This document shows, piece after piece, positions 1-7,510 of a stretch of 36,937 nt of DNA. This DNA comes from Candidatus Peregrinibacteria bacterium RIFOXYA2_FULL_41_18 (GTDB lineage: Bacteria; Patescibacteriota; Gracilibacteria; UBA1369; UBA12470): the NCBI GenBank assembly GCA_001788795.1, contig MFXH01000015.1:1-36937 (forward strand). Reading direction: 5' to 3'. How positions within the stretch are numbered: position 1 is the stretch's first letter; every line of letters begins with the position of its first letter. The translations under genes and the position numbers were made by a program. The notes below the pieces were generated by a model, which saw nothing but the letters and a program-made list of their open reading frames with translations, was not told the DNA's origin and did not search any database.

Positions 1-34
1 CAAATAGTGTGTCAGTGAAATAAAGAGATATTCT

Positions 35-442
35 TTATTTCTTCTTAGGCATGTATTTCAGCATGTGTTCTTTCTTCTTGAATTCGCCAAGTTCTTGCGG
101 GAAGATTTTTGCATAAACGTATACGATTCTTGCAAGTTGATATATACCAAGCGCAAGTATCAATATGAGTAGAATTCTCGTTGCAAGATAAGGTATGTTC
201 TGAGTTCTGAAGAATAAGAGTACGAATCCGAAAAACGCTGTTGTTGCCAGTTTGAAATGAACTCTTGGCAATAAGCGTTTCAGGATCTTCTTGTGCTCAC
301 TTCTTTTGATAAAAACTCTTAAATATTGGCCGAATACTATTAGAAGCAAGAAAAATGCGGCACAAACCCATAGATATTTGAATTCCGCCCCTGGTATGGT
401 GTTTAATAGGTAGTCGATTGAGAATAATTTAGTTATGTCCAT
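35..442 (-). CDS. Small integral membrane protein of unknown function
   Basis: This 135-residue protein matches no family I recognise. It has three hydrophobic segments, at about residues 24-45, 66-80 and 86-108, with basic loops (KRSEHKKILKRLLPR) between the first two and a Lys-rich C-terminus ending KKK. There is no signal peptidase or lipobox motif, so it is probably a polytopic inner-membrane protein. Its ATG lies inside the 3' end of the upstream Lgt-like gene (14-bp overlap), so it is very likely translated from the same mRNA and may work with that gene. It is the last gene of the priA-to-lgt run that can be seen; no terminator is visible in the 34 bases left. The reading frame is well supported by the overlap and by the coherent membrane pattern; the function is not known. 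Confidence 0.7.
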   Translation of the reverse strand: MDITKLFSIDYLLNTIPGAEFKYLWVCAAFFLLLIVFGQYLRVFIKRSEHKKILKRLLPRVHFKLATTAFFGFVLLFFRTQNIPYLATRILLILILALGIYQLARIVYVYAKIFPQELGEFKKKEHMLKYMPKKK

Positions 443-1238
443 TTTCTGTGTTAGTGTTATGTGAATTTTGATCGTTCTGTCTGAATCTTTTTAGCAGAAT
501 CCAGCCTGAAATGACAAACATTATTGCGCAAATTACGCTTGCGAGTCTTATCCCAAAGATTTCAAACGTATCATCGCCTCTTAAAGATTCTATGAACATT
601 CTGATGAATGAGTACGTTGTTACGGCTACCAATGTCTTATTTCCGTCTTGAGTGAAGAATTCGTGTTTTCTGAACCTTTTAAATATATGAAGTATTCCTG
701 TTGTGTAAATTATCGAATAAATCTGAACCGGATGAACAGGTACTGTGTATTTTACGTTTATGCTTTCATAAGCCACTCCCCAAGGAAGATCTGTTGGCGT
801 TCCATAAGCTTGACCATCTAGGAATTGACCGATATTCGCTATGATTATGCCGATGCCTATCGGGGTTATCATTCTGTCGAGCCATTTCATGATGTTTTCA
901 CCTCTTTTGAAGCAAATTATGGCAAGCATTATTAGAAATCCGAGAAGACCTCCCCAGAAAGAAAGTCCTTTGTCCCATATGTAGAAAAATTGTAGCAGAT
1001 ATACGAATCTGAAGACCGGTAGATATATTTGTCTGTTTATTAAGAAGAAAACCAATCTTGCCATGAATAAAGTGACCAGTAGGATGCTTATCGAGTGATT
1101 GAATATCATTGAGAGGTCAAGTCGGTGTCTTTTTGCCGTTTTTGCGAAAGATAGAGAGCCTGCGATAAATGCAATCGTTACGAAAAGCCATAATGAATAA
1201 AGGGAGAACGGGCCTATCTGAAAGAGTATTGGATACAT
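429..1238 (-). CDS. lgt: Divergent prolipoprotein diacylglyceryl transferase family protein (Lgt-like)
   Basis: Lgt moves a diacylglyceryl group from phosphatidylglycerol to the lipobox cysteine of prolipoproteins in the cytoplasmic membrane. This 269-residue protein has about seven membrane helices and the family layout: GLSFWGGLLG at 91-100, the signature region at 134-146 ending QAYG, HPVQIYS at 169-175, and the C-terminal R213-x3-E217 pair that corresponds to E. coli R239/E243. Several key positions differ. The signature usually read as R-I-G-N-F-x-N-G-E is N135-I-G-Q138-F-L-D141-G-Q143, and the position of E. coli H103 is W95. The HPxQ motif and the GG motif are kept. It may be a working but remodelled Lgt or a relative with another substrate. 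It starts one base after the stop of the upstream gene and overlaps the next gene by 14 bp, so it belongs to an operon. Lipobox proteins occur in this window (33456-33800), so a lipoprotein pathway is expected. Confidence 0.75.
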   Translation of the reverse strand: MYPILFQIGPFSLYSLWLFVTIAFIAGSLSFAKTAKRHRLDLSMIFNHSISILLVTLFMARLVFFLINRQIYLPVFRFVYLLQFFYIWDKGLSFWGGLLGFLIMLAIICFKRGENIMKWLDRMITPIGIGIIIANIGQFLDGQAYGTPTDLPWGVAYESINVKYTVPVHPVQIYSIIYTTGILHIFKRFRKHEFFTQDGNKTLVAVTTYSFIRMFIESLRGDDTFEIFGIRLASVICAIMFVISGWILLKRFRQNDQNSHNTNTENGHN

Positions 1239-1239
1239 T

Positions 1240-2724
1240 TTAGAAATTAAAGATTAATAGTGCCGTTGCGATAATTCCGGCTAATCCTATAAATGGAGTG
1301 ATAAGTTTTTGCCTTGGTAAGAATTTGGTTTTTCCCGCCAGTAAAATATACCATAAAAATATGATTGAAACTAAGTATTTCAGGAGACCGTTTTCAGTCA
1401 TGTCCGGATTCCATGGTAATGAGATCGTATAGTCCAGTTTTTTTTGTGTGAGATAGTATGTTGCGAAATAATATAACAAGTAAAACCCAAGCAGCCATCC
1501 TAAGAAATTCGCAGTTTCTTCGGTTAAGGTATCTCTTTTGATTGTTGTTTCTTGAGTTATAACTTTGGTCTTTTTTTGATGTTTGAGGGTGCGTAGTTTT
1601 TCTTTTAAATTTTTTCTTTCTTCCAGAATGCTTTTTATGCTTTCGGAAACTTGTTTTCTTGCATCTTTATCAGAAGTTTTTATCCAAATTTTTATATATG
1701 TTATCAGCTGTTTGTTCGTTGTGCCGATAATGGATTTAAGAGAAAGTATTTCCGGATCTTGCTTGAATTTCTCTGATATTATCAGAAGGATTTTTTCGAG
1801 AGGTTTGAATCTCATCATTGGCAATTTGCCGTGCAGGTCTTCGATGAAGGTTTTCTTGTGTGTATCCGTTGAATGAAGCGATGCCATCATTTCTTGTGTC
1901 TCAACTATCAATGAAGCTTTTTCTTTTTGAAGCATCTCTTTATGCAAGAAGAGTTCTTGGCTCTGAATTTTACTTAATAATTCTTCGGCGGTATGTTCTA
2001 TGTATTCGAGGTTTGTACTGTTCTTTATTCTAAGCAGTTTATCTATATATCCCTGAATCAGTTTCTTATTTTCAGGTCTTATTTCTTGATCGTATTTTGA
2101 TAAGACAGCTTTGATTTTTTCCAGTACATAATCGACCTTGTCTAGCAGGATTTTTTGCTGTTCTTTGAAATCTTTGTCTTTTGAAGCTTCTGCGTTGATT
2201 TCGGATTCCGCTTTTTGCAAGTCTTCGATTTGCGCTTTGAGCTGGGTAGTTCCTTCTTCGCGATCTTTTGTTTTTTCTTCCGGTGTGTTGTCGAGTTTGC
2301 TTATATAGCTAACGTCGAATTGGTATTCCGTTACTAATCTTTTGAATGCCGAGAGCTTATCGATTCCCGGTATTGTTCCGACAATTTTTTTACCTGTTTT
2401 GTCTCGAGCTTCGAACTCGAATTTTGTAAGTATTTTGTTGTCGGTTTTCTTGAAAAAACTGCCGGTTTTCTGCTCTTGTTGCGCCGGTGGTGCTTTTGTA
2501 ATCGGGACTTCTTCGACTTTTCTTGGTTTTTCCTCCTCTTTAGGTGTTGCTTGCGGCGGTGGAGTGGTTGTTGCAGCAGGGGTTTCGGTCGCTTCTGTTA
2601 TGCTCAAAATCGCCAGATTTAATTTGTTTAATTCTTTCCTAGCCTCATCTTCGTTTTGTGCGCTTAAACTGCCCGTCATTTTCTGGTTGTCCTGCGTGAT
2701 GGCAACGTACTTATATTGAGGCAT
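1240..2724 (-). CDS. Coiled-coil membrane protein with two PilC/GspF N-terminal-like modules
   Basis: The 494-residue protein begins with two copies of a small module that resembles the repeated N-terminal segment of type IV pilus PilC/GspF proteins (aromatic-x-Y/F-x-A, D-x-x-G-K, G-T/S, A-x-x-x-L, hydrophobic end). Copy 1 is residues 3-43 (YKYVAITQDNQKMTGSL) and copy 2 is residues 101-142 (FEFEARDKTGKKIVGTI). They are joined by a Pro/Thr/Glu linker (about 44-95). Residues 155-385 are highly charged and helical, probably coiled coil, and three hydrophobic segments follow (about 405-425, 447-463, 475-492). The large T2SSF membrane domain of PilC is absent. I infer a membrane-anchored cytoplasmic adaptor that may touch a pilus or secretion platform; the window also has a prepilin peptidase. 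It starts 3 bp after the pyrG stop, in the same operon. The function is not established. Confidence 0.7.
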   Translation of the reverse strand: MPQYKYVAITQDNQKMTGSLSAQNEDEARKELNKLNLAILSITEATETPAATTTPPPQATPKEEEKPRKVEEVPITKAPPAQQEQKTGSFFKKTDNKILTKFEFEARDKTGKKIVGTIPGIDKLSAFKRLVTEYQFDVSYISKLDNTPEEKTKDREEGTTQLKAQIEDLQKAESEINAEASKDKDFKEQQKILLDKVDYVLEKIKAVLSKYDQEIRPENKKLIQGYIDKLLRIKNSTNLEYIEHTAEELLSKIQSQELFLHKEMLQKEKASLIVETQEMMASLHSTDTHKKTFIEDLHGKLPMMRFKPLEKILLIISEKFKQDPEILSLKSIIGTTNKQLITYIKIWIKTSDKDARKQVSESIKSILEERKNLKEKLRTLKHQKKTKVITQETTIKRDTLTEETANFLGWLLGFYLLYYFATYYLTQKKLDYTISLPWNPDMTENGLLKYLVSIIFLWYILLAGKTKFLPRQKLITPFIGLAGIIATALLIFNF

Positions 2725-2727
2725 AAA

Positions 2728-4359
2728 TCAGCTTTTATTTTTGTTTCCGACGGATGCTGCTTTTATAAACCCGTGGAATAAAGGATGCGGTCTGTTTGGT
2801 CTGGATAAAAATTCAGGATGGAATTGAGATCCTATCATAAACGGATGATTTTTCATTTCAGCGATTTCAACAAGGTTGGCTTTTTCATAAATTCCGGCGA
2901 TTTTCCAGTCTGTGTTTTCGAGTTTTTCCCTGAAAGAATTGTTTATTTCGTATCTGTGGCGATGGCGTTCGTTGATTTCCGGTTTTTTATAAAGTTCGTA
3001 GGTTTTTGTGCCTTTTGTCAGTTTGCAAGGATAAGCGCCAAGTCTTAGCGTGCCTCCTTTTTCTTTGTCTTTATGTTGTCCCGGTAAGAAATGAATTATG
3101 TATTTGTCTTTTGAAATCTTCCCTTGTTCGTCAAATTCTTCAGATGTTATCTCGGGATCTTCCAATACGTGACGTGCATATTCTATTGTCATGATTTGCA
3201 TCCCGAGGCATAGGCCCAAATATGGAATCTTGTTTTCTCTGCAGTATTTCGCTGCAAGTATTTTGCCTTCAGTTCCTCTTATGCCGAAACCTCCCGGTAC
3301 GACAATTCCTTGGCAAGATTTCAATTCTTCCCAAGCTTTTTTATCGTTTTTCTCAAGTTTCTCCGAGTCTACCCATACTGTTTCAAGTTCGCGATTCTCA
3401 TGATAGCAGGCGATTTTCAAAGATTCGATTACGCTTATGTATGCATCTTCAAGATGAGTGTATTTTCCGACCAATGCTATTTTGAGAGGCTTCCTTTTTG
3501 CATTTATTTTATCTACAAGATCTTTCCATGGTTTCAGTTTCGGTGTTACTTTCCCGAGGTTAAGTTTCTTTGCGACTAACTGTGCAACTTTATATTCGTC
3601 GAATTCCAGAGGAACTTGATAGATTGAGTTGGCTGTTACCGCTGGGATTACCGCATCGGCTTCCACGTCGCAGAAAAGAGAGATTTTTTTCGTAAGTTCT
3701 TTGCTGATAGGATAGTCTGCACGTGTGATAATAATATCTGGCTGAATACCGATTTGGCGCAATTCTCTGACTGATGCTTGAGTCGGTTTTGTTTTAAGCT
3801 CTTTCGATGCTTTCAGGTAGGGGAGAAGCGTGAGATGAATGAATAATGTGTTTTCCGTTCCAAGTTCTCGGCGCAGTTGTCTAATTGCTTCGAGGAATGG
3901 TTGTCCTTCTATATCGCCGACCGTTCCGCCGATTTCACACATTACGATGTCTGCGCCGCTTGATTTGCCGGCGCTTAGAATTCTTTTTTTGATTTCTCCT
4001 GTTATGTGAGGGATTATTTGAATGGTGCCACCAAGAAAATCTCCTTTGCGTTCTTGCGAGAGGACGCGCGTGTAGATTTTACCCGTTGAGACGCTTGAGA
4101 TTTCGCTTAAGTTTTCATCTATGAATCTCTCGTAATGTCCTAAGTCGAGGTCTGTTTCCGCGCCGTCGTCTGTGACAAAAACCTCTCCATGTTGAAAAGG
4201 GCTCATCGTTCCCGGATCTACATTGAGGTATGGGTCAAGTTTCTGAGTGAATACTTTGAATCCCGATGCTTTTAACAATGTGCCTATTGATGCGGCTGCA
4301 ATTCCTTTTCCAAGGGATGAGCAGACTCCTCCTGTTACGAATATGTATTTTGTGGGCAT
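2728..4359 (-). CDS. pyrG: CTP synthase
   Basis: CTP synthase makes CTP from UTP, ATP and glutamine in the cytosol. The 543-residue length is typical. The synthetase domain starts with the ATP-binding loop at about 10-19 ([10 protein letters not shown], with Cys where Val is usual), followed by the [11 protein letters not shown] motif. The class I glutamine amidotransferase domain begins near residue 293 ([14 protein letters not shown]) and has its nucleophile C384 in GLCLGMQ and the H514/E516 pair in QFHPEF. Both active sites look complete. It lies 73 bp after trpS, and that gap holds a heptamer repeat array ending 7 bp before the ATG. No Shine-Dalgarno sequence is visible; the bases before the start are pyrimidine-rich. 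The identification is secure. Confidence 0.98.
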   Translation of the reverse strand: MPTKYIFVTGGVCSSLGKGIAAASIGTLLKASGFKVFTQKLDPYLNVDPGTMSPFQHGEVFVTDDGAETDLDLGHYERFIDENLSEISSVSTGKIYTRVLSQERKGDFLGGTIQIIPHITGEIKKRILSAGKSSGADIVMCEIGGTVGDIEGQPFLEAIRQLRRELGTENTLFIHLTLLPYLKASKELKTKPTQASVRELRQIGIQPDIIITRADYPISKELTKKISLFCDVEADAVIPAVTANSIYQVPLEFDEYKVAQLVAKKLNLGKVTPKLKPWKDLVDKINAKRKPLKIALVGKYTHLEDAYISVIESLKIACYHENRELETVWVDSEKLEKNDKKAWEELKSCQGIVVPGGFGIRGTEGKILAAKYCRENKIPYLGLCLGMQIMTIEYARHVLEDPEITSEEFDEQGKISKDKYIIHFLPGQHKDKEKGGTLRLGAYPCKLTKGTKTYELYKKPEINERHRHRYEINNSFREKLENTDWKIAGIYEKANLVEIAEMKNHPFMIGSQFHPEFLSRPNRPHPLFHGFIKAASVGNKNKS

Positions 4360-4366
4360 GGGGGAA

Positions 4367-4403
4367 AGCTTATAGCTTATAGATTGGAGATTATAGATTC
4401 AAG
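4367..4403. repeat. 7-bp period repeat array upstream of pyrG
   Basis: About five successive heptamers in exact register, variants of AGCTTAT and AGATTAT (also AGATTGG, AGATTCA). The array begins 7 bp upstream of the pyrG ATG and fills half of the trpS-pyrG gap. The same 7-bp register appears at several other gene starts in the window with different heptamers. Confidence 0.8.
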
Positions 4404-4432
4404 TCTGAAAATCTTGGTATTCGTAATTCGTC

Positions 4433-5407
4433 TTAGAGGCCGACTTTTTTTCTGACTTCGTCTAAGGTTTTTGCAGCTGATGAGCGTGCGATTTTTGCTC
4501 CATTTCTTAACACCTCATCAATGTAATCCAAATTTTTTTGAATCTCAATTCTTTTTTCACGTGCCGGCCTTAATTCTTCAAGAATTGCTTCAAACAGCAT
4601 TTTTTTGTCTTCCACGCATCCTATTTGTGCGCTTTTGCAGCGTTTTTCTATATCCTTTATCTTGGAACTGTTGAAGATTTTTTGAAGTGAAAAAACGTTG
4701 CAGATTTCTGGGTTTCCCGGAATTTCTTTTTTTATTCTGTTCGGATCTGTAACCATTCCCATGATTTGTTTTCGCAATTCTTCTTCCGGAGCAAAAATTT
4801 CCACAGTATTTCCGTAGCTCTTACTCATTTTATGTACGCCATCGGTTCCTATTATTGTTTCGACCTCTTCTTCGATAAGGTCTGCAGGTAGAGTAAGAGT
4901 ATCTCCGTAAGTTGAGTTGAATGTTTGCGCTATGTCGCGTGCGATTTCTATATGTTGTTTTTGATCTTTTCCAACAGGTACAAAATCCGATTGATAGGCG
5001 AGTATGTCCGCCGCCATTAAAACCGGATATTGGAAAAGTCCCGCGGTCGGATTTTTTTTGCCTTTTGCAAGAGAGTCTTTCCATGCGTGAGCGCGCTCAA
5101 GAAGTCCGAAAGGTGTTATTGTCGAAAGTATCCAGGTTAATTCTGTTACTTCCGGCACATCGCTTTGTTTGAAAAATGCTGTTTTCTTTGGGTCAATTCC
5201 GAGCGCAAGATAATCTGCTGCGAGTTCGCGAGTCATTTCTTCGAGGTTCTTGCCGTCTCTTACGGTTGTAAGGGCGTGATAGTTGGCTATGAAATACAAA
5301 CACTCGTATTTTTCTTGAAGTGCAACGTGTCTCTTCATTGCGCCAAGATAGTTTCCTAAGTGCGGTTTGCCCGATGGTTGCATTCCCGATAAGACTCGTT
5401 TTTTCAT
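4433..5407 (-). CDS. trpS: Tryptophanyl-tRNA synthetase
   Basis: This class I aminoacyl-tRNA synthetase charges tRNA-Trp in the cytosol. The 324-residue protein has the SGMQPSGKPHLGN start, in which PHLGN (15-19) is the HIGH-type motif, and a KMSKS loop at 193-197 followed by YGNTV. The sequence between them (FIANYHALTT, DILAYQ, VPVGKDQKQHIE) is the usual TrpRS Rossmann core that forms the tryptophan pocket. The length matches bacterial TrpRS. The gene begins 3 bp after the priA stop, so priA, trpS and pyrG are probably co-transcribed. No T-box or other leader control is visible, and there is no room for one. The assignment is secure. Confidence 0.97.
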   Translation of the reverse strand: MKKRVLSGMQPSGKPHLGNYLGAMKRHVALQEKYECLYFIANYHALTTVRDGKNLEEMTRELAADYLALGIDPKKTAFFKQSDVPEVTELTWILSTITPFGLLERAHAWKDSLAKGKKNPTAGLFQYPVLMAADILAYQSDFVPVGKDQKQHIEIARDIAQTFNSTYGDTLTLPADLIEEEVETIIGTDGVHKMSKSYGNTVEIFAPEEELRKQIMGMVTDPNRIKKEIPGNPEICNVFSLQKIFNSSKIKDIEKRCKSAQIGCVEDKKMLFEAILEELRPAREKRIEIQKNLDYIDEVLRNGAKIARSSAAKTLDEVRKKVGL

Positions 5408-5410
5408 GTT

Positions 5411-7369
5411 TTAAATTGTGATTAATGGATCTATGTCGACTCTTATATTTTCATCCGCTGACATATCTTTTATTCTTTGAAAAATTTCTTTGTCGAACTC
5501 TTTTGCTTTTATGAACAGATTGTAGTGGTATTTGCTGTGTTTTTTTGAAATGAGAGCCGGGGCTGAAGTTATCTCAATACCTTTCGATTCCAGTTTTTTA
5601 TGAGCTTCTGCCGCTTTTTGTTTTGCTTTTTCAAAATCGGGGTCAGTATAGGTTAATTTTATTATTTTGTAAAAAGGAGGAAGATTGAGCCGTTTTCTTG
5701 ATGTTATTTCTTGTTCATACATCAGCTGGTAGTTATGGTCTTTTACAGCTTTTAGGGCGAAATTATCAGGTACGTATGTTTGTATTATTACCGAGCCTTG
5801 GAGGTCTCTTCGTCCGGCTCTACCGGATACTTGCGAGAGGGTGTTGAAAATAAATTCCTGGCTTCTGAAGTCGGGGATGTGAAGTCCGACATCCGCCATT
5901 ATTACCGCTACAAGGTCTACTTTTTCTATATCAAGTCCTTTGCTGATCATTTGAGTTCCTATCAGTATGTCCGCTTCGTGTTGATGAAATTTCTTGTAAA
6001 TCAAAGGGAAGTCGTCCCGCGTTTTCACAGTGTCCTTGTCTGCTCTAAGGACCTTTGCAGACGGAAATGTTGTACAAATTTCTTGTTCAATTCTTTCCGT
6101 TCCGAGTCCGATGTTTTTTATACGGATGCTTCCGCAAGTCGGGCAGGATAACGGGGATGGTTTTTTGTTTCCGCAGTGGTGGCAAATCAGAATGCTTTTG
6201 CCGTTTTTGATTGAATAATGGTATGTCATTTTTACCGAGCAGTTTTCGCATTCCGGCGAATATCCGCATTCCCGACAAGTGATTGAGGATGCTGTTCCTC
6301 GTCGGTTTAGGAAAAGTATGGCTTGTCTGCGGTCTTTTAGGATTTTTGTAAGTTTTTCATGAAGTTCTCTACTGAAGATGCCGAAATTTCCGGCACGAAG
6401 TTCCTCGCGCATATCGACTATTTTTATTTCCGGAAGAGGGGTTGAGCCGATTCGCTCGGGAAGTTCAAGGAGTTTGTATTCGTTGTTTTGCGCTTTGTGG
6501 AATGTTTCTACCGATGGGGTTGCCGATCCGAGAATGAGTTTTGTTCCTGTTAATTGGGCGATTTTTTCCGCGACTGTGCGGGTGTCGTAGCGCGGGCTTT
6601 GATCTTGTTTATAGCTCAGGTCATGTTCTTCATCGATTATTATTGCTCCGAGATTTTTGAAAGGTGAGAATATTGCTGAACGTGAACCGATTGTTACAAC
6701 TGCTTCGCCGGAGGCTATCTTAAGCCATTGCGTTGTTCTTTGTGTTGCCGTTAGGTTTGAATGAATTATTGCGGTTTTGTTTTTGAATATTTTTTTGAAA
6801 TAGTTTTCCGTTTGAGGCGTGAGTGATATTTCAGGGATCAGGATTAAAGTTTGTTTGTTTTGTTTCGAGAGTTCATAAGCGATATTGAGATAGATTTCTG
6901 TTTTGCCGGAGCCCGTTACTCCGTGAATAAGAAATTTGTTCGCAGAATCGTTTAGTATGCTTGCTGTAGCCGCTTTTTGCTCTTTTGTCATTTTTAATTT
7001 CGGAGCCGGTATTTTTGATGTGGATTTTTTTTCGCGGATCATTTTGCCTTTCAATCCCCAGATTTTGTCAGGAAGAAACATTTTGAAAGCTTTGTAGTCG
7101 CTTGAAATGTAATAATCGGATATGAATTTTGCCGTTTCGAATTGCCAATCCTGCATGCTCGGATACGAGTCGTTGATTTTTATTATTTGGCGCGTTTTGA
7201 AAGATGGTTTTGTATCTGTTGTGTTTGTCACTATGCCACCGAGTTTTTTATTTAAATAAGGAACTATTACAAGAGTTCCTTTTTTTACATTCATTCCTTC
7301 TGGGATTTCATATGTAAATGATTTTCCGAGATTGGAATATTTCTGATTTAATAAAATTTCGGCGTACAT
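5411..7369 (-). CDS. priA: Primosomal protein N' (PriA replication-restart helicase)
   Basis: PriA recognises stalled or repaired forks and reloads the replisome. The 652-residue protein has the N-terminal 3'-end DNA-binding domain (about 1-100), a superfamily 2 helicase core with Walker A GVTGSGKT (150-157), the DEEH box (246-249) and SATPS, and an insertion with zinc-binding cysteines between about 365 and 412 (CRECGYSPECENC, CHHCG, CPTCG). Helicase lobe 2 carries GTQMISKGLD and QVSGRAGR. It is somewhat shorter than E. coli PriA (about 730), mostly in linkers. It is the first gene of the minus-strand operon and diverges from the SLH protein gene. A heptamer array starts 11 bp upstream of its ATG, and no Shine-Dalgarno sequence precedes the start. 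Recombination partners RuvA and RuvC are also encoded in this window. The identification is secure. Confidence 0.97.
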   Translation of the reverse strand: MYAEILLNQKYSNLGKSFTYEIPEGMNVKKGTLVIVPYLNKKLGGIVTNTTDTKPSFKTRQIIKINDSYPSMQDWQFETAKFISDYYISSDYKAFKMFLPDKIWGLKGKMIREKKSTSKIPAPKLKMTKEQKAATASILNDSANKFLIHGVTGSGKTEIYLNIAYELSKQNKQTLILIPEISLTPQTENYFKKIFKNKTAIIHSNLTATQRTTQWLKIASGEAVVTIGSRSAIFSPFKNLGAIIIDEEHDLSYKQDQSPRYDTRTVAEKIAQLTGTKLILGSATPSVETFHKAQNNEYKLLELPERIGSTPLPEIKIVDMREELRAGNFGIFSRELHEKLTKILKDRRQAILFLNRRGTASSITCRECGYSPECENCSVKMTYHYSIKNGKSILICHHCGNKKPSPLSCPTCGSIRIKNIGLGTERIEQEICTTFPSAKVLRADKDTVKTRDDFPLIYKKFHQHEADILIGTQMISKGLDIEKVDLVAVIMADVGLHIPDFRSQEFIFNTLSQVSGRAGRRDLQGSVIIQTYVPDNFALKAVKDHNYQLMYEQEITSRKRLNLPPFYKIIKLTYTDPDFEKAKQKAAEAHKKLESKGIEITSAPALISKKHSKYHYNLFIKAKEFDKEIFQRIKDMSADENIRVDIDPLITI

Positions 7370-7380
7370 GGGATTAATAT

Positions 7381-7429
7381 CGAATACCGAATACAGAATA
7401 CCGAATACAGAATACCGAATACCGGATGA
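7381..7429. repeat. 7-bp period repeat array upstream of priA
   Basis: Seven contiguous heptamers in perfect register, alternating mainly CGAATAC and AGAATAC and ending with the degenerate CGGATGA. The array lies 11 bp upstream of the priA ATG in the 141-bp divergent gap with the SLH gene. It is the longest and cleanest array in the window. The unit length is the same as at pyrG, manC, aroC and rpmE but the sequence differs. Confidence 0.9.
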
Positions 7430-7471
7430 ATGGTTAAGATGAAATATCTTTTGTGCGACTGCGATGTTTCC

Positions 7472-7480
7472 TGATAGAAT
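7472..7480 (+). promoter_or_regulatory. Candidate extended -10 promoter of the SLH metalloprotease gene
   Basis: TGATAGAAT, a TGn extended -10 with a 5/6 match to TATAAT, lies 30 bp upstream of the ATG at 7511. The best -35 (TTGTGC at 7451-7456, spacer 18) is weak, as is common for extended -10 promoters. No Shine-Dalgarno sequence lies between it and the start codon. Confidence 0.45.
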
Positions 7481-7510
7481 CCTCCACGTTTAAAATACAA
7501 ACAAAATTTT

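Noticed and set aside
7381-7429. Possible CRISPR array at the priA leader
   Set aside because: The units are contiguous 7-mers without spacers; CRISPR repeats are 23-47 bp with unique spacers of similar length.
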